A DNA stretch of 64,000 nucleotides from Phytoseiulus persimilis (taxonomy: Eukaryota > Arthropoda > Arachnida > Mesostigmata > Phytoseiidae): assembly GCA_037576195.1 (NCBI GenBank), contig CM075102.1:1240001-1304000 (forward strand). The letters are read 5' to 3'. A program made the position numbers and the translations under genes. Below the pieces are notes generated by a model. That model was not told where the DNA came from and ran no database searches. It saw nothing but the letters and a program-made list of their open reading frames with translations. Positions within the stretch are counted from its first letter, which is position 1. Every line of letters starts with the position of its first letter. Below, one piece after another: positions 11,513 to 24,145 of this stretch.

Positions 11513-12843
11513 ACCATTCGGCCAGATGACCAACCACACCGAGGCTTCCGGATTCGGGGAATGGATTCATTCCGTTGGGGAGCGGAGACTGTCTCTCTCT
11601 TCGAAAAAAAAAGGATCATCTCACCCTTCGAGACACTGGCAACCGTCTTTCAGTTCGGATAGACGCATGAATTGGCTGCATCGAGAGTCGTTGCTCGAAA
11701 TTCGGGGTTCCAGAGTAAAACTTCGGAACAAGGGAACCGCTGTCTCGTCGCGAGGGTTCCGCATTGGCCGCCGCAATACATCAGGGTATATATTCGGGGA
11801 AGCTCCGAGAAATCCAGGACAGATGAACTAAGGCGGGAACCGTAGGAAATCCACAGAGGAAGGAACAATCCAACGACTAGGCCACAGACGGGCGAGCTCC
11901 TCTTGAGGATTGTTTCGGCGTTGCATATGCGGCTTCGCGCTCACAAAAAAAAAGAAGAAAAGCTTGCGCTTGGATCTCATCCGCGAAATCAGTAGACAGC
12001 TCGTCTTGGGATTTAGCGAAGGCATAGCATATTGATGTTTTTCGTTGAAGTTTGAGTTCTAATCACCCGTTCTGTGGACGACGACGATGACGACGACAAT
12101 GATGATATTGACAACGACCACGGCGACGACAACCTGAATAACATTGTCGAGCATGAGGAAGATGATCGTGACGTCTATTTTTCTGAGATAACGGACCGCT
12201 CGCCTCCACACTCCGCGTTGAATCTCGAAATCACAGGCTCAAACCGAGAGGAAACAAATTTCAATATCGACATGTCTCAGCTTCGCGAGTGCTTCGTTCT
12301 GTCGTGAGGGTCGCTGTTCGATCGTTCGAGCCTCAAACCCACTCCCCTTCTCCCTTCCCCTCTCCCAGTGATTGTATCCCAAACAGTCTTTGACGAGAAT
12401 GAGCCGGCCCACGGGCGCGAACCGGAGCTAGAATTCGCTGTTATTGTTGCACCAGTTTATCGAAAGGTGGTCCTGATCGTGCAGGTCAGTCTTATCACCC
12501 CTGGGACTGTCACCGAAATTGCTGTAGCACCGGTTCGCCACAGCAGGTGGGCTGTGCGAACCCTGTGTTCGTCATCTTCCGTAAAAGTAATCGGATTCTA
12601 CAACACCGAAAAACCCGGCAGCAGTTGTGTTCGAACGCAACCGACCAAACAACATTGGAGACACATAGGCTGGCTCTGTCTGCTTGCATGTCCCGCTTCA
12701 AAGGTTCGCAAAGAGAACCATATCAGCTTGCGGTCGTAGTCAGGCTCACTACACGCTCTCGGTCAGTTGGCGGGGAGGAGTGGCCCTGCCGGGTGCCGTC
12801 GCCTGTCTGAAGCTGACACCGTAAACGCAGTAGGTAGCTGATA

Positions 12844-12849
12844 AATAAA
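12844..12849 (+). promoter_or_regulatory. Candidate poly(A) signal downstream of amon
   Basis: This is the first canonical AATAAA I noticed after the amon stop codon, 1.3 kb downstream. The region between (11513-12843) holds no recognised gene; an Asp-rich run of GAC/GAT codons at 12074-12190 is low-complexity. Assignment to amon is inference. Confidence 0.3.
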
Positions 12850-15765
12850 CTATTAAACAGTGACACGATTGATTTTATCACATTCACACACATGATTCAA
12901 CTATATTGGCTGTAAGAACCCCGTTCGCGTTCGACATCACGAGCAGCCGTCTTGAAGAGAAAATCTATCTACTTACCCAAAAACTACCGACCTACCTGTC
13001 GAAATGAACCAGAGCTGTTGAAACGGTTGGAATAACTGACGACTAATTTATTTTGAATTCCGGAGAAACCAATAAAATCTATTTATCACCCTAAATAGAC
13101 TCCATGGTATATCATTCCGGCATTTGGCTCGGGTTCCAGGTGTCGCGAGAATCCAGTTACCTCTGCTATTTATTACGCGGTCGAATATGGCGGGACAACA
13201 ATCTTCAAAACGCGGATTCCTTCGATGTGGAAATCAATGAAGTAGCCATCCGCCGGATGAGGTCCTCGCGACACTAATGAGTCCCGCTGATCTCGGAGCT
13301 CGTGAATCCTGGAAAAAGAGGCAGTTTCTCCCAAACATTAGCCAAGACTCCACGAATTCCACGATCGGTCTAGGGGCTGTGGCGTCTATTATGAGGTCTC
13401 GATGAGAACTCTTGGGCGGCGGTGAAAACGGAACCGCGACAGGAGCGGATGGTCTGAGGAGCGATCGTCTAACTGAAATATTTCTACCCAGTTGACGTCG
13501 GTCTCATTCTGAAGCCATTCTTAGACGGAGAAGACATTCACTTGTCGGACCGAATCGGCAGTCTGTGGTCATGGCTGCTCGGATAGGCGATTGAGCGTCG
13601 TTCCTCCCAAGTTGAGAGTATCTTGATTCGACCAGAAACTGTCGGCGAATCCAATCCATTAATAATTCGAGTGAGTCTCGTTTCGTCCGCGAACAGTGGA
13701 ATGCTCCTTGATTCGCGTCAACAAGCCAGACGTTTCGTTTCCGATCCCTTTCTGGAGAGCTCGAATATTCAACACCGCGCTGGAATCGAACTTTGGAACC
13801 TTCGCGACGTCGAGAACGATTGTTCGACGAGAACACGGCAAAACCAACGAGCTCCGATTGGGGAAAACGACAGGAAGAGAAATATTACTCCCCGACTTCC
13901 CTCTTCGATCCACGAGCTGAGAGCCTCAATGTTTGAACTCGGTTCATAACTGGCGAACGAAGCCAATGATCTCGTTATGAAGTCTCAGGTCTGGACATGG
14001 GCTGTTATCACCAATCACAACGAACTTCCCAGAGACCTCTTCCAGCGATAACCTAGCTAACCTAAAGCGACCTAACCGAAAGCGACCTATCCGTCCGCTG
14101 AACATCATCTAAATCCCGCTGCAAGACTTCGGAATGTCAACATTTCGGGAGGAACAGCCTGTCGCTTTCGAGAAGTCAAAACACATTCAGAGAACGAGCC
14201 TCATCCAGCCTCTTGCCTTCTCTCTCTTTCGACTTGACGAAGCATTGGTTCAAGAATAACCGCTGCAATTCTTGCTACGATTCAGAATAATACAATGGTA
14301 GACTCCGGGACGAGGCTCCTCCTTCGTTAGGGATTTCTTATCGGTGGATAGGCTTGTAAACTTCGGAACGTCGCAACGATGACCTCACGGAGCTCTGCTG
14401 ACTACGTCTCGGTTGAACAGAGATCTACTGTTTTGCATCTGGAAATCCGAAAACATCTGCCTTCCCGCTCAAAAGTCACGTGGTGAGAGCTTGGGCCGAC
14501 TGCTTCAGTCGGTTGATTCGAGTATGCGATGGAAAAATAGCAAGCTCGATCAACTCATGCTGTTATACTCGGTTGGGACCTTGAGATAAGGCCGGCTGCC
14601 GAGTTCTGGGGAGAACCAAACGCCGCTGTTCATAATTCTAAATATTCAGCACAGCTTCCTTCGCTACTAGAACGTCGTTGAGCTTGATCGGCTTGACCGA
14701 GTCTGTGAGAGCTTGGAGGTTTGAAAGTTGAAGTTTACTTCACCATCCGCTTATTGAACTCTTGAGCTCCTCGATCCAATGAAGGGAAGCGATGCACTCC
14801 ATTCCGATCGATTAGATGAATACCCCGATGACTGACAGCATTTGCCCGCTACACCTGGCGCAGATATTGTTTCATTTTCCATTCATGATTTGCTTCTTCT
14901 CCCCGAAACCGCTTCTCATTGGGGACAACTGATCGAGCAAGGAAACTCCAGCATATTTTCATCGGATTCGAATCGGGACTGAGAGAAGGATGATCCAGCA
15001 TTCGCTATCCAAACGGAATCAGGGAGCTCTCGAGAGCCCATCGATGATTTCGGACGTATGCCGTCGAGTTGGAAACGCGATTTTTTATTTCAAGCTGCAG
15101 GGAACCGCAGCCCAAATCCTCAACGATCCGCCATCTGAGTTGAAGATTAGAAGATCCTCGCCTTGGATCTCAACAGCAGTGACGAATAATTAGAACCGAC
15201 AGGGCCGTCGATAAGAGACACTGCCGAGGAGACCGCGAAATGACGGAAAACTGTTGGTGAGAGGCGAATATGAAGGAAACACTTCCACGCAACAACTCTG
15301 TTCGAGCTCTTTTGATCCGCCGACACCAGATGAGTTGAGCTCGAGATCAGTCCTATTAGCTTCGTATATTTGAACCTGATTAATTGCATCGTTGGTGAAG
15401 TTCATAGAAAGTGTGCTCGAATACTACACTTTCATTCGGCATGCATTGAATGCGCTCCATGATGTGATGAAGATCCGTCCTGATATGTTCAATGAACACA
15501 AATAGATCTCGATTGTAACTAGTAATTCGTACAAGGAAGTTCATGTGGTCGAGGATGGAATTTTTCCAACCAGAAGCCCCCTTGCCCACCGTGCCCTCAG
15601 TTGAGCCGATCAGAGACAACAATGAGATGCAGTTTGGAATCCACTCATTGTGAACACAACTCCATCAGCCGTTCGGGGGACGCCCTGCGCCTACGAGAGT
15701 CACCTGTGCTTCACGTTAAGAAACACTGCTCTTGGGCTTCTGTGGGGTGATTCCATATCACCAGA
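12850..15765. other. No recognised feature
   Basis: Open frames here are short and overlap on both strands. I saw no domain, splice-linked exon pair or repeat boundary. Confidence 0.5.
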
Positions 15766-15767
15766 GA

Positions 15768-16050
15768 CGGACATGACTCGGATTCGATGCTCCGAATCCG
15801 GTTTCGTGGATAACTCGACGAATCTGGATTACCTGAATCCACAAACGAATCCGGACTTGAATCCGCTCGTCGAATACGAATCCAATTTCGGAATCCGGAC
15901 TCGGATCCGAATCCGAATTTTGATTCCGCTTCGAAAGCAGATGCGGATTCGAAGAGGGCGCTCATGAGGCTGCTGGAGACGCATGCGCATTCAAATCCAG
16001 ACTCGAATTTGAATACGAAAATTCTGGCGTGACTAGATTCGGATAGTCGA
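15768..16050. repeat. GAATCCG-rich cryptically simple region
   Basis: The hexamer/heptamer GAATCC(G) and its complement recur irregularly many times over about 280 bp, without a fixed period. Confidence 0.7.
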
Positions 16051-16502
16051 ATCCCAACCCACGTCCATCCCTGCAAATCACTCACACTTCCTCTCGCTTC
16101 TTTCGAACCTTGCTCTTGAAGAGTTGGTTACGAGAAGGCCAGTCTATGCACTCGTTGGGAGAGTGCTGCCTATGTTATTCATGCTTCCTGTATCTCTTCA
16201 GAGCCTTTTCCGCGCCTACGCACTCGGCAGGAACTGAGCCCGCGATACCGGCTTCGCGGCTGGCACACGACACACATGTGGTCTCCGCTGCCTCCCTCCT
16301 GGCTACCAAAGACAATTAGACTAGAAGTCCTGATGTGGTAGTCTTCTCTGTACGCCGGCCTCTCTTTACATGGCAACAGCTCGGTGTGGAGCGCGCCTCC
16401 AAGCACCTCTCGACTTCTGGAGAGCCGAGAGCTCAGCTCTGATTTTCGCTTCGCAAGAATTGTCAGGAAACGGAACTAATCGAACCGTCCGGAGCCGGAA
16501 AA

Positions 16503-16565
16503 CGCCGCTGCTCACAGTGCGTTCATTTGCTCAAGAGTGACTCTGGAGCGGCGACTACTCGATTT
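16503..16565 (+). repeat. Dispersed repeat, copy at 16.5 kb
   Basis: About 60 bp resembles 41123-41185 in the same orientation (shared core tcac.gtgcgttca.ttgctc.agagtga). Family unknown. Confidence 0.55.
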
Positions 16566-16829
16566 CCGGGATTTTAGCTGACAATTTTCCCTCCTCTCGG
16601 CATGCATCAGATCTCAAACATGCCCTGTGGAGCTCTACCCCGAATGTTCCGTTTTTCACCTATTTTCATTGGGCTCATTCGTTCATCTCCAGGGCCCGTT
16701 CGAGAGCCTGTTCACTCCGCCTCGATCGAGAGACAAGAATAGTCGTCTCGAGAAGTCGCGGCGCTGGGCCACGATAAGCCCAAGTGCGCCGTCCGCATCG
16801 AAACACTACATTATTTCCGTAGCGTTTGT

Positions 16830-17020
16830 CCCAAGCTCCATGATCGGTTCCGTAGTTCTCCTCGTGTCGCCTGTGTTTACTTTCTCGTTCGCTTCCGCGA
16901 CACCCAGGAGCTCTCTCAGAGTCTCCGTTTTTATCTCATTATCTGCTACTGATTCTCCTCCTTTGACTCTGATCATCGTAACCGAGCATATTCTATTGAT
17001 TCTCTGGCTTCGACCGTCAT
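16830..17020. repeat. Segment paralogous to 58.52-58.70 kb
   Basis: This block and 58520-58700 share runs such as tcagagtctccg, ctggttctcctcct-like sequence and attccattgattctct-like sequence. In both places it lies downstream, on the - strand, of a copy of the small membrane-peptide gene. The duplication that made the copies therefore appears to extend past the coding exons. Confidence 0.55.
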
Positions 17021-18089
17021 GGAGTACAAACAAGACAGCCTGATGGGCTCATCTCGAAGGCGCGCCCCTTTCCATTGTGAGTATACTTCGGTCGAGAAAG
17101 CACTCGATGATTCCAGGAACGCTGCCACGGCCTCGAATGGAATGATCACGAGCAAGAGGGGTGGTCATATACAAATGGAGGAGCTACTGTGTAGACGAAA
17201 TCCCGCAGTGGAATCGCAAGTAATCAGAGATCCCATATGACCGGACACGTCATTCCTGTCCGTTCGTCTAGTTTTCTTGAGCAACCGAGAAAACGTCCGC
17301 TTTCCGGGCTCACGGATCGAGTCGTCAACGAGGGTTCTGAATAAATATTCCCATCGGAAACTCAGATGGTTTTCGGGCAACAGAGCGCGAGACGATTCCG
17401 GGGTTGTGAGGGTATGAGTGAGGAGAGCTCTTTCAGCAGCCGGAATATCGGTCCTCGCTCCCAATCTGCAGGGCTGTGTGTTGACTGACGCTCCCTTGTC
17501 CGGGTTCGGGCAAGATGTCGGCCGGACAAATGTCCGTGTATCGCGAGAAAAAGGTCCGGTCATATGGGAGCTCTACCCATAACTCTATCCACCACCATTC
17601 GGACTCATCGCTTGTGGTTACGAAATCAATTCCTTGAGATTTGGCAGCGAAACGACGTTGATCCCGGATCTTCTTCCACGTTACAAAACAATGGGATCCC
17701 GGTTCTGGTCTCCTCCACTTTTCCCGATCCGGAGGAAACTAGATCTCAGAGGAGCTCATCAAACGCTTCTGCGATATTGCCTGGCGTGTACAAGAAAAAC
17801 AAGATTTCGATTTTCGATTCCCAAAATTTATTCTTGAAAACGGTCGTCTCCGAGAGTGATGAGAAATATGGTTTCACTCAGGTATCTGAAACATGTCTTG
17901 GCAGATAGTAACAGTATTGGGCACAAGGCCATACCGAGGGCGTTTAAGCCGTGAGATAGATTGCATCGGCGGGCGTAGATACGTGCCCTTGGTTCGAACA
18001 CTGTACGCTTCGAGCCAAGGCTCACGCTTCCCCGATTGATATAAATACAGCTAATAAAGAAGCCTCAAGTTTGAGAGGAGCTCTGTCTG

Positions 18090-18095
18090 TTTATT
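18090..18095 (-). promoter_or_regulatory. Poly(A) signal of the small membrane-peptide gene
   Basis: AATAAA on the - strand, about 165 bases after the stop codon at 18261. Confidence 0.5.
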
Positions 18096-18260
18096 TCGTG
18101 CCGTGATCTTCCAGCTTCCAGGGAACATTCCAGATCAGTGTTCGCCGACCGACTTCAGGGAACGAATATTCAACAGAGCACACAAAGCACGATATCGATG
18201 AGCGGGGAATTTTCTGCTCAGAATTGGCAGTTTCCGAGGTCGCTGAACTCTCGTCGGCTC

Positions 18261-19246
18261 TTATACTTCGTACTTCGGGGGAGCAGTTCCGGGCATTGGT
18301 AGATACGGCTGCTGAGCCTGCATTCCTGACATCTGAGGCACGTTCATGACGCACGTAGTATTCGAAGTAACGGGTGCGCCCTAGATCCACAACCAAATTC
18401 GATTACTGGAAGCTTCGGGCCTTTCGGCGGACGCAGAAATGGAGAACTATAGGAACATCTCCATCCGATGAAGGGAATGGAGTGTTGCACAGCTGCGACG
18501 AATTCGCTCTCTTTTCACTTACGCCTCCTAGGATGATGACGTCTCGTCGGCAGCAGCAGCGGTAACAGCCCCAGCAGCAACAGATGAGGATGATAATTGC
18601 TGCAAAATCGGAGCAAATGAGTCCGGCTCGGAAACGATCCCTATATTCGCCACCGCGACCTGTCCCCTTCTCGCGCGAGATCACAAGCATCGACCACACT
18701 TGTGAGTCACTCGAGTTCTGTCAGCTCTTTCTCGACATTGAGTCTTCCTCGGATCGACCGGTGCGCGCGGATGTGGCCCTCGTATCCCCGTGATATTAAA
18801 GCGCGGGTCGATTTCGGGAACATATCTTGAGAAAGTCTTAGGAATGTCGATAAGGCATAGGGCTGGATGACACGATTGCAGACAGATCGATGATTCGAGT
18901 TGAGCAGCTCTCGTTCACTTGAGAAATTCGGTGAGGGTAGTGGAACACAGATGAACCGGGGAGTTACTGTCCATGGAGATCGACTCGCTCGTCATGAAGA
19001 TAAGCAGAAACTCGAGGCTCGGGTACTCTCCACCAGGATGAACATAAAATATTAACAGGGCTGAGGTTTGTGAGATTCCCGCATCAGACTAACCGGTCTA
19101 CCACGACCTGATAAGGGGCTTTAGGCGGGCTCCCGGGACTACTGGAGAGAAAGTGTTATTCATCCCTTCTCTGATCAATTTTCAGCTGCAGAAGTCGGCA
19201 ACAGGACAAACTCACGGACGATCGCAGCTGGTATCAGGGTGTCCAT
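18261..19246 (-). CDS. Small Cys-rich single-pass membrane peptide with PPxY tail (shisa/CYYR-like)
   Basis: Three exons are inferred on the - strand: 19246-19216 (ATG in a good CACCATGG context), 18599-18523 and 18380-18261 (TAA). Phases match (1 then 0), with GT-AG introns of 616 and 142 bp. The product would be about 75 residues. MDTLIPAAIV from exon 1 joins IIILICCCWGCYRCCCRR from exon 2 to give one hydrophobic helix flanked by a juxtamembrane Cys/Arg cluster. The tail is Pro/Gln-rich and ends APPKYEV, a PPxY motif that can bind WW-domain ubiquitin ligases. The acceptor and donor of exon 2, and its 77-base length, are conserved in two paralogous copies at 48.75 and 59.27 kb. The architecture recalls shisa and CYYR proteins but lacks an evident N-terminal Cys-rich ectodomain. 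An extra upstream or intermediate exon is possible. Function unknown. Confidence 0.5.
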
Positions 19247-19342
19247 GGTGAGAACCCAGTACAGATTCTCACGCGACGGGTCAGGTTGTGTTATTCCACT
19301 ATTCCGAAGGTGCACGATTCACAGACTTCGATTGCTTGCTCC

Positions 19343-19510
19343 GGGGGAAACACGTGTCGGCCCGAACAGAACGATCTCACCGACCACTCCCCTCTTCTAC
19401 CACCAAGTGAGTTGAGGGGAACCGAATCCTCCACTGCCAAGCGAGGGAGGATCGGGCGAGGAGGCTTGAATAATGCTCAACTTAAGCTCACGTCAGAGCG
19501 GCTCGATCAC
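19343..19510 (+). repeat. Dispersed repeat, inverted partner of 44590-44757
   Basis: About 165 bp matches the reverse complement of 44590-44757 at an estimated 80-85%, including aacacgtgtcggcc and gaacagaacgatctcacc. No coding content recognised. Confidence 0.7.
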
Positions 19511-19519
19511 AATATGTTA

Positions 19520-22500
19520 ACTTTTGAGAAAAATAGATCTATGACAAATCCTACTCTCTCCGACCACTTCTATGCTTCTTGGAAGCTTCGTGTTGTCAAT
19601 TGAGCGCCAACACTAGGATCGATTGTCGAACTTCTTTGCGGAAGGAAGAAGGCATTCCCATCAGTTGCTTATCGAGACGCAGCGGTCCGAATAATATCGG
19701 TGGAAGGAGTTGGCCGATCCTAGCAGACGGCAAGTGAACCGGATCAATCGACAACGGAACTGTTCGAGAGGCACGATATTTCTCCGTTCCTGGAATATGC
19801 CACGCGGCCGTTCGAGTCGTTCTCACGTTCCCTGTTTCGGTGAATATATGTGACGCAGAATCACGAACGCTGGCCGTTGTTTCGTTTCCTCCGCTAGGAT
19901 TCGAGAACATAGGTGGAGTGAACGGACCACCAGATCGGGTCTGAAATGTGAACGTTTCGGTCTGGTTATTTTGATTCGAAAATACGGGCGGCCGACGGGA
20001 GGAGCTCGCTGTGTCGAGTTCGTTTCGTTATATTCAGATCTGTGGTGGATTGTACGACGAAAGCCTGTTCAGTTTCCGCTCTCTGAGTGATTCCAAAGTT
20101 TCCGTATTTAGTTGACTCGGGAGCTCTCTCCCGGGTCCCTCGAAATGGATAACTCAATTCCAAGTGCATGACGAAGTTCTCCGTACCAGAAAGTCGTTGC
20201 CGACCCACGTCACCGATCTGCTTGCTGCGAGAGCTGACGCTGGTTACCCGATCGACTCGATTACGACTGCATTGCTGTGAAGTTCCGCCCGGGAGGCTGA
20301 CAACAGCACGGATTGTTTGAGCACGATGATATTCAAGACGAATTCCCCATAACACCCTTGCGATAAACATTCAGCTGGCTTCAATGTAAACACGTGGTCC
20401 TGATTGGGGGGATTTCAGCCGGCCCACCTCGCTGAGAAACGGAAGACCGGTAACCGGTTTCACGCTATGACCACGAGCTCTCCGGTTTTCCGCAGGTACC
20501 GCACGTTCTTTGGCTTTGCCGGTTCTCACCCTCCGTTTCTCTCTGGCTCGAACATACTCGTACGACGATCTGACCGTGAATTCGGGAATCTCCAGGGAAG
20601 GTTGGCGCAGTCGGTGTCGAGAAAAATGGTTCCTCGCCGGTTCCCTCAGACGAAACTCGCCATGTCTCTGGTCTCGTCGACGGGTTCAAACAGAAAGTGA
20701 AACATATGTGTAGCTCTGCTTGGATAGGAACGGGAGGAACAGGGGTCATCTCCGACGCCGCTGAGCAAGCTGTCAATCGTTCGCCGACTACTAGCATCAG
20801 ACGTGTTCCGACGGGAGAGAATGCGGACGTAATCATGGCGAGACTGGTGATAGGACACAGCATCGTAATCGAAAGAATCGTGAGTGGAAGCGGCGACTGA
20901 ACCTACCGACGGCCGAGATGGAACCCAAGTGCCACGGAAGAACGATCTCAGGACGCAAATCTCCCCGTGACGGATGTGAAGAACACGGACGGGGACGACA
21001 TCTTGGCGAGGGACCCAGAAGAATTTCTGATCGTTTCGGGGAGATGCCCCTCATCGTTAAGAATCGTTTCCCGGACGCACTTTCCTCCTTCTTCTTTGTG
21101 TTCGAATCAATTCGAAACTGACTTCTCATCTGGCTGATCGGTACATTTTGTCCCTTCTGCGTATTGAAGTTCACTCGTTACTGATCAAAATATTTGACTT
21201 GAATGTCAGAATATCGTGACAGGTCGAAAAATGCCTTTGGCTGTTCTTGGAGCCTGTCTCGGTGGTTTTCCGAAGGACGGAAGGAGAATGGGGCAACTGA
21301 AGTCATAACTGGACGTGGCCAGGTCCATCCTACCTGGTCGAAATCAGTAGAGTTGTGTCAGTCGTTAGGATCCGACCAGCGAAGGCGTTGATGGCCCAAG
21401 CAAGTGACCCAACGTGTAAGGCGACGCGTTCAGTAGATGGTGGAGCACATGGAATTTCGGGCAGACAATATTGTGGGTAGCCTGGGGTAGGGGACTTACA
21501 AGGAACAGAGGATTCTGACTTCTCACTCCCACTCCCGTTGCGATGGAGCAATGCCAACGCAGTTCCCGCTTAAAGCGGCGGACCTCCGCCCAAGCAACGA
21601 AGATTGGGGAGGCTCCAGGTTTTTGGTGGGTATACGTCCACCACAGTGTCGAGCGGGACTGTGGCGTGCATCAAGGACGAAGCCGAAGCAAAAAACACGA
21701 GAGGTATGGTGAGATCGATCCCTGTGAAAAGTAACCTTCTTTGTTTCCCGGCTGAACCTCTCAGCCAGCCCTCGGGAGTGTCCCGGGATCACCTTTCGGT
21801 ATTGCTTCAGTAACACTCCCTATCGCCCCGCAAATATTATTGCGGGCGGTGGGCTTGGGTCTTAAGATGGTTCAGATTTAATTCTGACATAAATTAAATC
21901 CTCATTTCACCACATAAGAAATGAGAAAAAAAAAATTGCGAAAGGTAACCTGTCGAAAGACAACTGCACGGAGCGAACGGAAAGTTCAGATCAACCTAGT
22001 GCAGCTATGGATTCTTTGGAAGGAAGCTACTTTTCGGTGGGAGTGGTTACTGGATCTCGTTTTGGCAATGAGTGCGTTCATTGAGCCCACATTTCCGCAG
22101 TATCGTTCCCTGCCCTGGATATCAAAAAACCGGTACAACTGGCGAAAACCCTCGAAGAGCGCATAGACGCAATCAGGGATGCCGAGAAAGAGTGAAGAAG
22201 ACTCCTCCGCTGTGCAATACAAACGATGGGGGGGAGGGGCCTCCGTTGGCTTCGAGAGCCCCAGGGATCTACGCCAGCTAAGACAGCCATCTGCCTGCAT
22301 CAACAACCGGCCCAAGAGGAAGCCCTTAGCATGGTCTGCATGGTATGGGAGGTGTCGGCTTTCAGCAGTACCTAACTGGTCGACCATAGCATGCTCACGC
22401 AGAGAGACTCCTTCGGAGTGCTCCATCATTTCGGAAACCAATCCTAAAAACTCCCGCATTTCAGAGGGTTTGAAAGACTGTTTATGGGACGCCAGGCTTC

Positions 22501-23080
22501 ACGTGAGACATTGAAACAAGGGGCGACAATCTGCCCTCGAAACTGTCTTCTACGATAACGGGGATACTGGGCCCAACGTGGTACAGTTGAACTCTCCTCA
22601 TGTAACAATATTCGGAAGAAATCATGCGTGGCATGGGCGGTGTAAAGCGGCCGCGACATGTGAGCATCAAGCTGCTGTGGCAGTCCCGTTGGCACACTCG
22701 AAATATTGACGTTTGATTTCTACAAGAACGATCCCCGGCAGATCATCCGTGCCGTAACGGTCAGTGCAACATCCTTGCTTAGGGATTTATTCTTGATGCA
22801 TGTTGAGGCTGATGATGCCGCCCTCATTCAATGTTCGTGCTCCATGCTTTGTCCTCAAGTTCTATAGCCAACGTATTCGCGACGTTTTGCATGCGATGCA
22901 TGCGCCCCATAACCTCATTGAGCATGCTCGGATCGGATCTGAGACGCTTCCCAGAAGTGTAACCGTAAGCACGTGGCTACCGAAGATACTAACCTTTCTC
23001 GATGCGTGACGAAAATCCGATGAGCTGCGGGTACACTACCATAAAGCAGAAGAACCGCATCCTGGATAATTTGGGGGATG
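19520..23080. other. No recognised gene
   Basis: Several open frames of 60-160 codons occur on both strands, but none shows a known domain, paired splice sites or a repeat partner elsewhere in the window. Confidence 0.45.
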
Positions 23081-23143
23081 ATCCCTGCTTCCCTAGGAGT
23101 CGTCATTCTCCGAAGTACGGAGAATGAATTCCCGTTCCAAATT

Positions 23144-24145
23144 TGCCACTCCGTACCAAATCCCGCGAATTGTCCCGTACCACCGGTACGGAAAATGAGT
23201 CCGCGTACCAAGCTGGTACGGAAAATAAATTGCCGTACCGAACAGGTAGTGGAATTCAATTTCCGGCCCCCGACCCGAGGATCATCTCCATGATTCGGAG
23301 GCTCCTGCGATTCATCTCAAGTATACGGATTCTGGTGAGAGACTCCCTCGGCGACCCGGACACGGAATCAACATCCGAGAAACCGTTTTCTGTAACGACC
23401 ACTATTCATCTCCCACTCGCTGGGAACTCATTGATTCATTCTCGATTCATCTTCGGTGTAAAATTACGGAATGAAATTGGTGTGACAGCGAGCAGCGTTT
23501 GAATTGCATGGGCTTCGCGGGAATAGTTTACAAACCCAGCTCTGAGAAATTAGAGGGAGGGGGGGGGGGGAGGCTGATGTCAATGAGCTCGCGGAATTCC
23601 TCCCACGACTTCATTCCGTAGGAATAGCCCAGGGAAGCGAGTCGGCGGAACGCTAATCCTTCCCTGTCAATATCAACGGGCATCTCGTGCGTTGCTGGAA
23701 GATCGCTCGGCGAGCAAGCTTGACGCTTCACGGATATGTCCACTGTCTCAAAGCTCCGCGGAATCGGTTCGAATATATTATTCCACGACACAGACGATCT
23801 CCTGAAAACCTCCTCCCCGAAAGCATCATCCGGCTTGGGTCGGTCTTCCCCGTCATGCTTCATTCATTTTATGGGCCAAGAATGACCGGAAATCGATTCC
23901 GTGTACAAGGTCGACGCTGAACCAGTTCTCCGGGAGTAATCCCCATGACCGAGGTCGCCGAGGAAGTCTTTCACCAAGCTTCCGCATCCTCGAGATTGAT
24001 TCAGGGGCCTCCAGGTCACGGAGATGATCCTCCGGTCGGGAGGCTGCAAAATGAATTCCCCTACCACCCCGGTACGGCAATTCTTTTTATGTTCCAGAAC
24101 GGTGTGGAATTTCATTTTCCGTACCGGGCGGTACGAAAATTAATC
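23144..24145. repeat. Foldback-like element with long inverted arms
   Basis: The arm 23144-23370 reads as the imperfect reverse complement of 23890-24145. Shared stretches include gagatgatcctc.ggtcggg, ggtcgccgagg and several GGTACGGAAAAT or CCGTACC units. Within each arm GGTACGG and CCGTACC alternate, making small nested palindromes. The central 0.5 kb (about 23380-23890) has no recognised coding content and contains a 12-G run at 23559-23570. Confidence 0.65.

Noticed and set aside
12074..12307. Asp-rich acidic small protein
   Set aside because: Low-complexity GAC/GAT run; rest of the frame has no domain and no splice partner.
20646..20858. hAT-like PVDETRD motif on the - strand
   Set aside because: Only a seven-residue match in a short frame with nothing else of the hAT core around it.
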